DNA from: Bacteroidota bacterium
GTDB lineage: Bacteria; Bacteroidota; Bacteroidia; Cytophagales; Cytophagaceae
Reading direction: 5' to 3'
Assembly: GCA_023428135.1 (NCBI GenBank)
Contig: JAEYZG010000062.1
Location: forward strand, 124,001 to 188,000
DNA length: 64,000 nucleotides
In this document: one piece after another, positions 1 through 7,643 of the stretch
How the letters are laid out: the number at the start of each line of letters is the position of its first letter
How positions within the stretch are numbered: the stretch's first letter is position 1
The notes under the pieces: generated by a model
Told to the model about the DNA's origin: nothing
The model's input: the letters and a program-made list of their open reading frames with translations, nothing else
The model's database searches: none
Position numbers and translations under genes: made by a program

Positions 1-1338
1 AAGTTTTTTCTTTCCCGGTTCTTTGCTTTCATTAACACTTTTTCCTGAAACTTCTGCAAGTTCTTCCGGCTTAGGCATACTGATCCTATATACATCTGTC
101 TCCCCTTGGCCACCCTCTCTTTCACTTGCATAATAACCATGTTTATTATCAGCTGATAGTACGAAGTATATATCGTCATCAGCGGTATTGATAGGATAAC
201 CCAGGTTTTCAGGAGCAGACCATGTTCCATCTGTTTTCAGAGTGGATTTATAAATATCATACCAGCCCATTCCTGCGTGGCCTTTTGAGCTAAAGTAGAG
301 CGTCTTTCCATCCGGATGTATAAAGGGAGCATCATCATCATATTCAGTGTTGATAGTCTTTCCCAAGTTAACAGCTACTCCCCATTTTCCTTTTTTATCC
401 TTTTTACTCATATAAATATCTAGCCCACCCAAACCGCCTTCACGATCGCTGGTAAAATAGATAGTGTTGCCATCCGCAGTCATGGAAATGGATTTTTCAT
501 CCGCTTTTGTATTAATGTTTTTACCAAGATCCTGAGGTTTGGACCATTTACCGTCCTGCAATGTAGATAAAAATATATCTCCCTTACTATCATCACTATC
601 TCTGTATATAAATATCTGACTACCATCAGGAGAAATGGCTATACTTGCATCATGAGCTTCAGTATTGATGGGTTTCCCAATATTCTGAGGAGCAGTCCAC
701 TGACCGTTTTTGTTATAGGAAATGTAGATATCTTCAAAAAGTAGTCCCTGTTCATCTAGAGCCTCACCAGTCCCTCCCTCTCTTCTGCTTGTAAACACGA
801 GTACGGATTCGTCTGCAGAAATCACCGGTCCATGATCTATAAACCTGGAATTGATTATGGGGCCCATGTTTTCAATCTTCGCTTTAACAGGATTTTTTAC
901 ATAGATAATACCGTTTTCGCATTCATAAATTTTTCGATCCGTTTTTTTGATCTCTTCTAAATCCTTCTTGTCAATTTTCGCTTTGTATTCCTGATAATAT
1001 TTCAATGCTTCTTCAAATCTGTGGTTGTATTGGTAAGATTTACCGAGAAGCTGAAGAATTTTAGGATCAATATTAGGATTTACTTCGTAAGCTTTTGTAA
1101 GATAAGGCAGGGATTTCGTATGGTGAATTGTATTTAAATAAGAAACGCCAAGTTTAAAATTCGCTTCCGCATTATTTTTTTCCAGATCAAGCACCTCAAG
1201 ATAAGCAGTAATTGCTTCCTTATATTTGCGTTCATCGTAGTAATAATTTGCCTTCTTTAAAGATTTCTTGATATTGGGCTGAGCAATTCCAGCAAAGGAA
1301 CAAATTAGCAACAGGACCAGGAGATACGATTTTCGCAT
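1..1338 (-). CDS. TPR and PD40 (WD40-like) repeat envelope protein, partial at window edge
   Basis: This frame starts with ATG at 1338 and stays open for 446 codons to the window edge, so the C-terminus is missing. Residues 1-20 form a signal peptide (MRKSYLLVLLLICSFAGIAQ). Residues of about 25-130 read as tetratricopeptide repeats, and about 185-425 as PD40 beta-propeller blades: short segments with SPDG or TADG turns, FTSxRxGG-type strands and recurring NIGKPINT-like linkers. In Bacteroidota this domain order usually ends in a peptidoglycan-binding OmpA domain, as in PorE and related proteins of type IX secretion or gliding machineries. The missing end would decide this. I infer a periplasmic or outer-membrane location. 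A TAnnTTTG-type -7 box lies on the minus strand at 1382-1389 (plus-strand CAAAGTTA), without a well-placed TTG. Confidence 0.85.
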   Translation of the reverse strand, partial: MRKSYLLVLLLICSFAGIAQPNIKKSLKKANYYYDERKYKEAITAYLEVLDLEKNNAEANFKLGVSYLNTIHHTKSLPYLTKAYEVNPNIDPKILQLLGKSYQYNHRFEEALKYYQEYKAKIDKKDLEEIKKTDRKIYECENGIIYVKNPVKAKIENMGPIINSRFIDHGPVISADESVLVFTSRREGGTGEALDEQGLLFEDIYISYNKNGQWTAPQNIGKPINTEAHDASIAISPDGSQIFIYRDSDDSKGDIFLSTLQDGKWSKPQDLGKNINTKADEKSISMTADGNTIYFTSDREGGLGGLDIYMSKKDKKGKWGVAVNLGKTINTEYDDDAPFIHPDGKTLYFSSKGHAGMGWYDIYKSTLKTDGTWSAPENLGYPINTADDDIYFVLSADNKHGYYASEREGGQGETDVYRISMPKPEELAEVSGKSVNESKEPGKKKL

Positions 1339-1660
1339 ATTTTGACTAACTGTTAAGCGTTTATTAAGGGGTAGGATAAGACAAAGTTATTTAGAAATCA
1401 ATGTGTTTCCTCTTTGCAATTTCTTAATAAGAGAATATTATTTCTTCCTTAAATTCAATTTATAACTTTTTTTTTAATCAAGAAATATTTTGAGCAATTA
1501 TTCCAATCTGTTCAATACGGGCTGCATTTGAAATTGTTTTTGTCACATCCTTACAGAGTAATTCTAAAATACGCTATGTTATATTAAGCCAATTCTCTTA
1601 ATTTTGTCTTTCTTTTAGAAAATTTCAACCGGCGAAATTCCGCAACGAAAGACTACAATT
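1339..1660. other. divergent intergenic region between the PD40 protein and engB
   Basis: This AT-rich region has no credible reading frame. It holds start signals for both flanking genes: a minus-strand -7 box (plus CAAAGTTA, 1382-1389) and a plus-strand TAATTTTG box at 1599-1606, 55 bp before engB. Neither has a TTG at the ideal 19-bp spacing, so both promoters are tentative. Confidence 0.4.
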
Positions 1661-2272
1661 ATGATAATAAAAAATGCAGCTTTTGTCCAAAGCAAAACCA
1701 ATTATAAAGATTGCCCCTTACCTGATAAATGTGAATTTGCATTTATCGGCAGGTCAAATGTGGGGAAATCTTCTCTGATAAATATGCTTACCGGACAAAA
1801 AGGATTGGCAAAAACCAGTGGCAAACCAGGCAAGACCCAGTTGATCAATCATTTTATTATTAATGAGAAATGGTATTTAGTTGATTTACCAGGTTATGGA
1901 TGGGCCAAAGTAAGCAAAGAATCCAAAGCCAAATGGGAAAAAATGGTTAAAGATTACCTCACTCTAAGAGAAAATTTATTTTGCGTATTTGTACTGATCG
2001 ACAACAGACTAGAGCCACAAGCTATTGATCTAGAATTTATTAACTGGCTAGGAGAAAACGGAATACCATTCTCTTTAATATTCACAAAATACGATAAACT
2101 ATCCAAAACACAGGCGAATAATAACTTGGTAAAGTTTGAGAACGAGATGTCAAAGACATGGCAAGAATTACCACCTAGATTCGTTACTTCTTCCGAAACA
2201 GGTTTTGGCAAAGAAGAGGTACTCAATTACTTGGATAGTCTGGTAAAAAATTTCGAAGAACAGAAAAATTAA
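1661..2272 (+). CDS. engB: ribosome biogenesis GTPase EngB (YihA/YsxC)
   Basis: EngB is a TRAFAC-class GTPase that assists maturation of the large ribosomal subunit in the cytoplasm. The 203-residue product has all G motifs in order: P-loop GRSNVGKSS (30-38), the Thr of G2 in the GKPGKTQ stretch (54-60), DLPGYG as G3 (75-80), TKYD as G4 (142-145) and TSSE as G5 near 176. Length and layout fit the single-domain family, with no extra domain. The ATG at 1661 gives the usual short N-terminus before the G domain. The next gene on the same strand has its own strong promoter, so engB is probably transcribed alone. Confidence 0.95.
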   Translation: MIIKNAAFVQSKTNYKDCPLPDKCEFAFIGRSNVGKSSLINMLTGQKGLAKTSGKPGKTQLINHFIINEKWYLVDLPGYGWAKVSKESKAKWEKMVKDYLTLRENLFCVFVLIDNRLEPQAIDLEFINWLGENGIPFSLIFTKYDKLSKTQANNNLVKFENEMSKTWQELPPRFVTSSETGFGKEEVLNYLDSLVKNFEEQKN

Positions 2273-2275
2273 AAT

Positions 2276-2305
2276 TTGGTTAGTAAATAATTCAAAGTAT
2301 TTTTG
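2276..2305 (+). promoter_or_regulatory. Bacteroidetes-type promoter for the TonB-C/DUF5606 unit
   Basis: TTG at 2276-2278 is followed by exactly 19 bp and then TATTTTTG at 2298-2305. This matches the Bacteroidota primary-sigma consensus (TTG, 19 bp, TAnnTTTG). The expected transcript start is near 2312, about 26 bp before the ATG at 2338. Confidence 0.65.
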
Positions 2306-2337
2306 CAATTGCTTTTAATATAATTTCGAGTAAAAAT

Positions 2338-2691
2338 ATGAAAAAACTCATTTTATCATCCCTTCTTTTCCTAGGAATAAACTTTGTGATTTTTGCTCAA
2401 AGTGGAAAAGCAATACCAGCAGCAGAATTTTATCCAGGCGGACAAGATTCCATGTATGCGTTTATTGAAAAAAACAAGGTATATCCAATTCTCGCAAAGA
2501 AGAATAGAATTTCCGGAGAATGCATTATCAATTTCATTCTTAATGAAGACGGTACAATCTCTAGTCCAACAATCGTAAAAAATATCGGAGGAGGTTGCGG
2601 ACAGGAAGCACTTAGGGTAGCAAAACTATTGAAATTCAAAGCTCCAGGATATAAAATTCAAACTAGTATTCCTATATATTTCAAACTATAG
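2338..2691 (+). CDS. secreted stand-alone TonB C-terminal domain protein
   Basis: The 117-residue product starts with a signal peptide (about residues 1-21, ending FAQ). The rest is a single TonB C-terminal fold: a YPGGQDSMYAFIEKN entry, the GECIINFILNEDGTISSPTIVKNIGGGC beta hairpin, then EALRVAKLLKFKAPG and a final IPIYFKL strand. There is no N-terminal membrane anchor or proline-rich spacer, so it is not a classical energy transducer. Such detached domains are common in Bacteroidota and are thought to sit in the periplasm. Their function is unknown. It lies 24 bp upstream of the DUF5606 gene behind a clear promoter, which suggests a two-gene transcript. Confidence 0.8.
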   Translation: MKKLILSSLLFLGINFVIFAQSGKAIPAAEFYPGGQDSMYAFIEKNKVYPILAKKNRISGECIINFILNEDGTISSPTIVKNIGGGCGQEALRVAKLLKFKAPGYKIQTSIPIYFKL

Positions 2692-2715
2692 ATTTTTAAC
2701 CTTATTTAATTTAAA

Positions 2716-3276
2716 ATGGATTTAAAAGATATTGCAGCAGTTTCAGGAAAAAGTGGTCTTTATAAAGTTTTAAAACCTACGAGGAATGGTGTAATCCTGG
2801 AAAGTATTGATGAGCAAAAAACTAAATTCATTGCCAATGCTAACACCAGAGTTTCTCTTTTAAAAGAAATTTCAATTTACACAGATGGCAAAGAAGCTTC
2901 TGTTCCTTTAGAGGACGTATTTTCAAGAATTTTTGAAAAATACGGAAATTCTCTGGCAGTTTCCGGGAAATCTACACCTGCAGAACTGCAAAAATTCGTA
3001 GAGTCAGTAGTTCCTGACTACGACAAAGAAAAAGTCTATCAATCAGATATGAAGAAATTAGTTGTATGGTACGCAACTATTTCAACTTATTTTCCTGAAA
3101 GATTTACAGCGCCATCTTCATCAGAGAATGCTTCAGCAGAAACTTCGGAAGAAAAAGAAGAGGCAGAACCAATAAAAGCAGCCAAGCCAAAAGCTAAAGC
3201 AGCTAAAGAAAAAGTCGCTGACAAAGAAGAAAAAGAAGCAAAGCCTAAAGCCAAGGCTGCCGCTAAGAAATCATAA
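2716..3276 (+). CDS. DUF5606 family protein with Lys/Ala/Glu-rich tail
   Basis: Residues 1-140 match the Bacteroidota family DUF5606: the start MDLKDIAAVSGKSGLYKVL, then the NGVILESIDEQKTKF and VSLLKEISIYTD segments. This is followed by a helical part (VYQSDMKKLVVWYATI). Residues of about 140-186 are a low-complexity, highly charged tail of Lys, Ala and Glu repeats, which is probably disordered and could bind nucleic acid. The family is widespread and its function unknown. The gene ends a probable two-gene unit and is followed by a strong terminator 4 bp after the stop. Confidence 0.85.
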   Translation: MDLKDIAAVSGKSGLYKVLKPTRNGVILESIDEQKTKFIANANTRVSLLKEISIYTDGKEASVPLEDVFSRIFEKYGNSLAVSGKSTPAELQKFVESVVPDYDKEKVYQSDMKKLVVWYATISTYFPERFTAPSSSENASAETSEEKEEAEPIKAAKPKAKAAKEKVADKEEKEAKPKAKAAAKKS

Positions 3277-3280
3277 ATAA

Positions 3281-3309
3281 AAAAAACCGGAATTACTTCC
3301 GGTTTTTTT
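3281..3309 (+). terminator. rho-independent terminator after the DUF5606 gene
   Basis: CCGGAA at 3287-3292 pairs with TTCCGG at 3297-3302 around a 4-nt loop. Flanking A and T runs extend the stem. The T run (3303-3309) serves the plus strand, and the A run makes it potentially bidirectional for the convergent gene ending at 3354. Confidence 0.85.
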
Positions 3310-3353
3310 ATGAATTGCCACTTATTTAACTTTTTACTTTCAACTTTTAGCTT

Positions 3354-3962
3354 TCAATCTTCTTCAACTTTATTCAAAGTAATTCTGAGGGACAGGGATA
3401 AAGTACTTGTATAAAATTTACGGCCATAGGAAGAACTCTCTTTGGAATTGATAGGCGTAACAGATCTTGAATAGCGTAAATTCAAATCAAGTCCACGTAC
3501 AATTCTAAACTCTAGCCCTCCCAGTAAACATAGATTGACCTTATCAAAATCCTTAGTATTATCATCATATCCAGTACCCAAATCTACTTTAGACTTTAAT
3601 AAAAAGTTGGGGGATATTCCGGCGTCAAATCCAAATCTTTTCACAATCCTGAAATGAACAACAACAGGAGTTTCAATGTAATTTAACCTCCATCTGAAAT
3701 AGGCGGGATTCTTTTCGCTGTTCTTTGCTCCTTTTTGAGAATAAAAGACTTCCGGTTGCAGAAATATTTTTTCAGACAAAGGGAATGCTGCTGCTGCTCC
3801 CAGTATTAGCCCGGGTTTATCAAAGCCTGCATAATCATCACCATCAACCTGACCAGCATTGATACCTCCAATAAGTTTGCCTTTTATTGACTGGGCAGAA
3901 ACTTTAAAACTAAATAAGAATAAGGCAGTTAAAGCCCATGTAAAAATTATTGCTTTTTTCAT
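3354..3962 (-). CDS. outer-membrane beta-barrel (porin-like) protein
   Basis: The 202-residue product has a signal peptide (about 1-23, ending VSAQS) followed by alternating amphipathic strands, as in the outer-membrane beta-barrel domain common in Bacteroidota. Typical parts are GKLIGGINAGQVDGDDY, LGAAAAFPLSEKIFLQPEVFYSQKG, RLNYIETPVVVHFRI and a C-terminal strand LSLSLRITL. Strand content suggests an eight-stranded barrel. The substrate is unknown and it may be purely structural. A minus-strand -7 box (plus CAAAAGTA, 3986-3993) lies 24 bp upstream of the start. Confidence 0.8.
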   Translation of the reverse strand: MKKAIIFTWALTALFLFSFKVSAQSIKGKLIGGINAGQVDGDDYAGFDKPGLILGAAAAFPLSEKIFLQPEVFYSQKGAKNSEKNPAYFRWRLNYIETPVVVHFRIVKRFGFDAGISPNFLLKSKVDLGTGYDDNTKDFDKVNLCLLGGLEFRIVRGLDLNLRYSRSVTPINSKESSSYGRKFYTSTLSLSLRITLNKVEED

Positions 3963-4048
3963 AATACAATGTGGGAGTAAATATTCAAAAGTAATTACTT
4001 ATTTGCAAGTTGATCCAGATTCCGAATTTATTACTTATTTAAAAAAAT

Positions 4049-4387
4049 ATGTCTGAAAATAAAGAAGAAATTGAACAACTAGCTGGAATTAGTCTGAGAC
4101 AGGAATTTGACCTTGTGACTCCTAATAATTTAAATAATTCGCTTGACGATCTTATTGCTTCTTTAAGCAAAGCTATTGGTCAGCTTTTACAAACTCAGCC
4201 AGAACGTTTATTTCAGATACTTTACAGACTAGATGTCAATGAGAGTATTGTAAAAACTGCATTTAAGGAAAAAGCCGGAGAGGAACTCTGTTTAACACTT
4301 GCTCAAAAAATGGTAGAAAGACAGATTCTAAGAATCCAGATCAGACAAAAATATTCAGGCAAATCTTCGGAGGATAGTCATCACTGA
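4049..4387 (+). CDS. small helical protein of unknown function
   Basis: The 112-residue product has no signal peptide and no transmembrane segment. It is predicted to be almost all helix, with an acidic N-terminus, a central LNNSLDDLIASLSKAIGQLLQTQPERLFQILYRLDV stretch and the basic end RQILRIQIRQKY. I do not recognise the family. Its codon use and clean frame support it as a real gene. Its last 33 bp overlap the convergent fructosamine kinase gene, so the two C-termini share DNA. Convergent transcripts would be complementary there. Confidence 0.65.
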   Translation: MSENKEEIEQLAGISLRQEFDLVTPNNLNNSLDDLIASLSKAIGQLLQTQPERLFQILYRLDVNESIVKTAFKEKAGEELCLTLAQKMVERQILRIQIRQKYSGKSSEDSHH

Positions 4388-5197
4388 ATTAGCATAACCA
4401 CCGCCAAATAAATTTGCATGGACCAGCAATGGATAAAGATTATAAAGATCTATCCTCTTGTCAAAATTTTTCTCCAACGGAAATGATTCCTGGTAAGATT
4501 CATAAAATGAAGAATCAAAACCACCGAACAAAGTCGTAAAGGCTATTTCAATTTCCCTGTTCCCATAATATACTGCTGGATCTATGAGAACAGGCGCTTC
4601 TGATAAATCTGCCATTACATTCCCACTCCACAAATCTCCGTGTAATAGTGATGGTTTTTCATGCACTAAAAGGGTATTGATTTTCTTAGAAAGGTGTTCA
4701 ATCAGCTCCACTCCCCTTTTTTCAAGTCTTCCCTTTGCATAGGCCTGATTCGCTAATGGTAAAAGCCTTCTTTCCACAAAAAATTCTGGCCAGTTGCTGT
4801 GCCAGCTGTTGATTTGTTCAAGGCTACCGATATAATTATGATGATCTAATCCGAATGAGGAAGCTGCCACTTTGTGAATGTCAGCAAGCCTTTGCCCCAG
4901 GTTACCCCAATAATCTTTACTTTCCCTTCCCCTTTCAATAAACTCCAGTACCAAAAGATTGCGTCCTATGAAAATTACCTCAGGAGTCCTGACCTTGTTT
5001 GTCTTTGAAAGTAAACTCAAACCTTCCGCTTCTTTTTCAAAAAAATCATCCGGAATATTTCTGTTAACCTTTACAAAACAGACCTTGTCGGAGGTTGTTA
5101 CTTTATAAGTATTGTTAATACTTCCACCACCGACAGGTACTATTGAAATTATATCTTCCTGTATGCCTTCTTTAAAAAGATTAACAAGCGTTTCCAT
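4355..5197 (-). CDS. fructosamine kinase family protein
   Basis: Members of this kinase-fold family phosphorylate ketosamines such as fructose-lysine or ribulose-lysine on glycated proteins, which then decompose and free the lysine. The 280-residue product has a Gly-rich loop (VGGGSINNTYKV, 22-33), an ATP-binding Lys in FVKVNR (41-46), the catalytic HGDLWSGN (186-193) and the metal-binding IDPA (205-208). It lies 8 bp downstream of a low-molecular-weight phosphatase. This pairing recurs in bacteria and fits a glycation-repair role. The physiological substrate is inferred. Confidence 0.9.
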   Translation of the reverse strand: METLVNLFKEGIQEDIISIVPVGGGSINNTYKVTTSDKVCFVKVNRNIPDDFFEKEAEGLSLLSKTNKVRTPEVIFIGRNLLVLEFIERGRESKDYWGNLGQRLADIHKVAASSFGLDHHNYIGSLEQINSWHSNWPEFFVERRLLPLANQAYAKGRLEKRGVELIEHLSKKINTLLVHEKPSLLHGDLWSGNVMADLSEAPVLIDPAVYYGNREIEIAFTTLFGGFDSSFYESYQESFPLEKNFDKRIDLYNLYPLLVHANLFGGGYANSVMTILRRFA

Positions 5198-5205
5198 TTC
5201 AATTT

Positions 5206-5682
5206 TCAGATTTCTTGACTCCCGGAAATATGATTGTAGAAATTATTGCAACATCTCCAGAGGATTTCATAAACTTCTGTAAAACCGGATAACCCGCCAT
5301 AATAAGGATCAGGAACATCCATAGAGCTTTTATCCGAATCAAAAGCCCGCATCATAAAGACTTTATCATGCTTAAATTTGTCGTTGGTGAGACTTTTGAT
5401 ATTATTGTAATTTGAAGTATCCATGGCAAGGATATAATCAAAGTCATCAAAATCTTTTACTGTAATTTGCCTTGCACAATGATCCAAAATAATACCTCTT
5501 TCCTGAGCTGTTGTCCGCATTCGTTCATCTGGCAAAGCACCAATATGATACGCTGAAGTCCCGGCAGAATCACAATAAAATTTAAATGCTACACCTTTAT
5601 TATCAATAACTTTCTTAAATACACCTTCTGCCATTGGCGAACGACAAATATTTCCCAGACAGACAAATAAAATTTTCTTCAT
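5206..5682 (-). CDS. low-molecular-weight protein-tyrosine phosphatase
   Basis: This 158-residue cytoplasmic phosphatase has the signature CLGNICRS at residues 8-15 (nucleophile Cys8, phosphate-binding Arg14) right at the N-terminus, as the family requires. The general-acid loop is DPYYGG, with Asp125. These enzymes dephosphorylate tyrosine or arginine residues, or small sugar phosphates. With the fructosamine kinase 8 bp downstream, a role in clearing a phosphorylated sugar adduct is possible but inferred. The alternative, reversal of a tyrosine kinase in exopolysaccharide control, is less likely because no such kinase is adjacent. Confidence 0.92.
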   Translation of the reverse strand: MKKILFVCLGNICRSPMAEGVFKKVIDNKGVAFKFYCDSAGTSAYHIGALPDERMRTTAQERGIILDHCARQITVKDFDDFDYILAMDTSNYNNIKSLTNDKFKHDKVFMMRAFDSDKSSMDVPDPYYGGLSGFTEVYEILWRCCNNFYNHISGSQEI

Positions 5683-5869
5683 TATCAGTAAATTATAAAT
5701 ACGGTCAAATAAGTAATAACACTTTTTATCGAATAAATTGAAATTTATTAATAATTTTAGACACTTTTAACTAAATTTAATATAAGAAAATTAATAAAAA
5801 CTCTTTTTAAGTTACCTTTTATTACTTTCAGGTATTAAAATAAAATTCAGTAAGCCTAATATAGAGGTT

Positions 5870-6031
5870 ATGTCAAATTTGAGATTTCTGTTAAAAATAT
5901 TTTGTCTCTTTGTACTTCTGGGTATTTCTATTCTCCATAAAAAAATGGATACCTCGCAATTAGCGGAGAAAAAAGTTGAAATGGAAAAGTTAGCCATGAC
6001 TCAACAATTACTAAAAAAAGTAAAATTCTAA
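5870..6031 (+). CDS. possible 53-residue single-span membrane peptide
   Basis: An ATG at 5870 opens a 53-codon frame. It encodes a short basic N-terminus, one hydrophobic segment (about residues 6-22, FLLKIFCLFVLLGISIL) and a charged helical tail rich in Lys, Glu and Gln. AGAGG sits 4 bp before the ATG, and the frame ends 31 bp before a strong terminator. That architecture of start, frame and terminator supports a real gene, but I do not recognise a family and it may be spurious. Confidence 0.45.
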   Translation: MSNLRFLLKIFCLFVLLGISILHKKMDTSQLAEKKVEMEKLAMTQQLLKKVKF

Positions 6032-6061
6032 TAACCATTTAAAATATTTAATAGATTTTCA

Positions 6062-6087
6062 AAAAACCTCTCCTGCAGAGGTTTTTT
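6062..6087 (+). terminator. rho-independent terminator after the 53-residue frame
   Basis: AAACCTCT pairs with AGAGGTTT around a short CCTGC loop and is followed by a run of seven T. It closes whatever is transcribed from the 5.8-6.0 kb region. Confidence 0.75.
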
Positions 6088-6193
6088 TATGAATCTTTTT
6101 TCAAAGCAATTGGTTACATTTTGTAACGTTTCTGTATTAATATTCAGAATACACTTAATAATTTTATTCATAACCTGTTTAATTTCTTCTAGG

Positions 6194-6220
6194 AAAAGCC
6201 CTTTCACCAGGGCTTTTTTT
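6194..6220 (+). terminator. second terminator 110 bp further downstream
   Basis: AAAAGCCCT and AGGGCTTTTTTT form a 9-bp stem around TTCACC, followed by T residues. No coding frame lies between this and the previous terminator (6062-6087). It either backs up the first or ends a short non-coding transcript of about 100 nt. Confidence 0.75.
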
Positions 6221-6250
6221 AGTTTTATCCCCTTCCTGCATTTCTGCCAT

Positions 6251-6280
6251 TTGATTTTTCTCTTAATCCGTCTATTTTTG
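6251..6280 (+). promoter_or_regulatory. promoter of the PerR-like regulator/peroxiredoxin operon
   Basis: TTG at 6251-6253, 19 bp, then TATTTTTG at 6273-6280 matches the Bacteroidota promoter exactly. The expected start is near 6287. The 5' leader (6288-6335) contains the direct repeat ATTCTTAAATA / ATTCTTATTTATA and a TTATTTATAAT element that could bind the regulator itself. The operator is inferred. Confidence 0.65.
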
Positions 6281-6335
6281 TCTTTCTAAATATTCTTAAA
6301 TAGGAATTATTCTTATTTATAATGGCAGAGGGATC

Positions 6336-6779
6336 ATGGAAAAAAGTTTTTCTGAAATAAAAGAATTACTGATAAGCAAAGGATTAAAAGTCACACATCA
6401 AAGAATTGTGATTTACCATCTGCTATTTAATTCTTTTGAACACCCTACAGCAGAACTTCTTTTTGAAAAACTAAAAATCAATTATCCAAGCATTTCATTA
6501 GGCACAGTATACAAAACACTTGATACATTTGTACAAACAGGACTTGCAGAGAAAGTTCTTTCAGAAACTGGCAGTTACAGATATGATGCTAACTTAAATT
6601 CACATCATCATATTTATTATACTGACACTAAAGAAATAGTTGATTTTTATGATTCAGAGTTGCAAGAACTGATTATTGCATTCTTTAAAAAGAAAAGTAT
6701 ACCTAATTTAAAAATCAAAGATTTTAAGCTCCAAATCCATGGGGAAAAAGTCGACATGACAGAAAATCAAATTAACTAA
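6336..6779 (+). CDS. Fur-family peroxide regulator, PerR-like
   Basis: The 147-residue product has a winged helix (about 1-80, including the PSISLGTVYKTLD recognition helix) and a metal-sensing dimerisation domain. Its metal-site residues align with the Bacillus PerR set at a constant offset of one: His36, Asp84, His90, His92 and Asp103. Asp84 favours a PerR rather than a Fur assignment. There is no cysteine in the whole protein, so the structural Cys4 zinc site typical of PerR is missing. The peroxiredoxin gene follows 27 bp downstream, which supports hydrogen-peroxide sensing by metal-catalysed histidine oxidation. Repression of its own operon is inferred. Confidence 0.85.
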   Translation: MEKSFSEIKELLISKGLKVTHQRIVIYHLLFNSFEHPTAELLFEKLKINYPSISLGTVYKTLDTFVQTGLAEKVLSETGSYRYDANLNSHHHIYYTDTKEIVDFYDSELQELIIAFFKKKSIPNLKIKDFKLQIHGEKVDMTENQIN

Positions 6780-6806
6780 TATTAACCTAAAACTTTAGAA
6801 ATAATC

Positions 6807-7436
6807 ATGGCATTAGTAGGAAGAAAAGCTCCTGTATTCAATGCTCCGGCGGTAATCAACGGAGAAGAAATCGTTGAAGGATTCAGCCTTCAGCAGTACC
6901 TTGGAAAAAGAGATGTGATCTTTTTCTTTTATCCTAAAGACTTCACTTTTGTTTGCCCTACTGAAATCCTTGCTTTTCAGGAAAAGCTTGCAGAATTTGA
7001 CAAAAGAAATGTAGCTGTTGTCGGATGTTCTACAGATACTGAGAACTCTCACCTGGCTTGGCTTACAACTCCTAAGGCACAAGGTGGTATTCAAGGCGTA
7101 ACTTACCCGATCGTTGCTGACGTAGCAAAGACAATTTCATTAAACTACGGTGTACTTGCCGGTGAATATGAGTACAACGAAGAAGGAATGATGGAATTCA
7201 AAGGTATTCCAATCGCTTACAGAGCAACCTTCCTTATTGACAAAAACGGTATAGTAAGACACGAGCTTGTCAATGACCTTCCACTAGGAAGAAACATTGA
7301 TGAGGCAATCAGAATTGTTGATGCACTTCGTCACAACGAAAAGTATGGTGAGGTTTGTCCAGCTAACTGGGAAGAAGGTAAAGATGCGATGAAAGCATCA
7401 AGAGAAGGTGTTGCTGATTATTTGGCGAAACACTAA
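6807..7436 (+). CDS. 2-Cys peroxiredoxin (AhpC/Prx1 type)
   Basis: This thiol peroxidase reduces hydrogen peroxide and organic hydroperoxides in the cytoplasm. The 209-residue product has the peroxidatic cysteine Cys50 in FVCPTE, the supporting Thr and Pro of that motif, Arg139 in AYRATFLID and the resolving cysteine Cys184 in EVCPANW. The start ATG at 6807 gives the usual N-terminus (LVGRKAPVFNAPAV). It lies 27 bp behind the PerR-like gene and most likely shares its promoter. A strong terminator follows. A plain ahpC label is likely but not certain, because no ahpF neighbour is seen. Confidence 0.93.
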   Translation: MALVGRKAPVFNAPAVINGEEIVEGFSLQQYLGKRDVIFFFYPKDFTFVCPTEILAFQEKLAEFDKRNVAVVGCSTDTENSHLAWLTTPKAQGGIQGVTYPIVADVAKTISLNYGVLAGEYEYNEEGMMEFKGIPIAYRATFLIDKNGIVRHELVNDLPLGRNIDEAIRIVDALRHNEKYGEVCPANWEEGKDAMKASREGVADYLAKH

Positions 7437-7438
7437 TT

Positions 7439-7470
7439 TAAGCTGCAAGCTTAGAGCGAAAAGCTGAAAG
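7439..7470 (+). repeat. intergenic AGCTT/CTGAAAG repeat copy
   Basis: This short stretch repeats the words AAGCT, GCGAAAAGCTGAAAG and TAAA that also make up the copies at 3324-3356 and 7575-7643 in the opposite orientation. It lies between the peroxiredoxin stop and its terminator. Low-complexity repeats of this kind are scattered between genes in many Bacteroidota. Confidence 0.5.
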
Positions 7471-7471
7471 T

Positions 7472-7509
7472 AAAAAAGCCCTGCATACCTAGATTTGCAG
7501 GGCTTTTTC
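7472..7509 (+). terminator. terminator of the peroxiredoxin operon
   Basis: AAAAAGCCCTGCA pairs with TGCAGGGCTTTTT around a 10-nt loop. This 13-bp stem with a T run on both strands can stop transcription from either side. Confidence 0.88.
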
Positions 7510-7574
7510 TATAAAAAAACAAACACTAACTCTTTAATTCAAGAATATGTAGCAATAACTTCTCACCATTTAAT

Positions 7575-7643
7575 ACTCTCAGCTTTACGCCTTCCGCTTT
7601 ATGCTTTCAGCTTTACGCCTTCTGCATTAAGCTTTCCGCTTCC
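7575..7643. repeat. tandem AGCTTTACGCCTTC repeat, partly inside the transporter gene
   Basis: The plus strand reads as iterated variants of CTCAGCTTTACGCCTTCCGCTTTATG. The unit AGCTTTACGCCTTC occurs twice exactly (7582 and 7610 areas), with degenerate copies around it. The right half lies inside the MFS transporter reading frame and supplies its last 14 or so codons. A related copy in the same orientation lies at 3324-3356. Confidence 0.6.

Noticed and set aside
5812..5997. 61-codon minus-strand frame
   Set aside because: It is the antisense of the better-supported 53-codon membrane peptide frame and has no start context.
6089..6289. 66-codon plus-strand frame with hydrophobic residues
   Set aside because: It starts in the T run of one terminator and crosses a second, so it lies in non-coding sequence.
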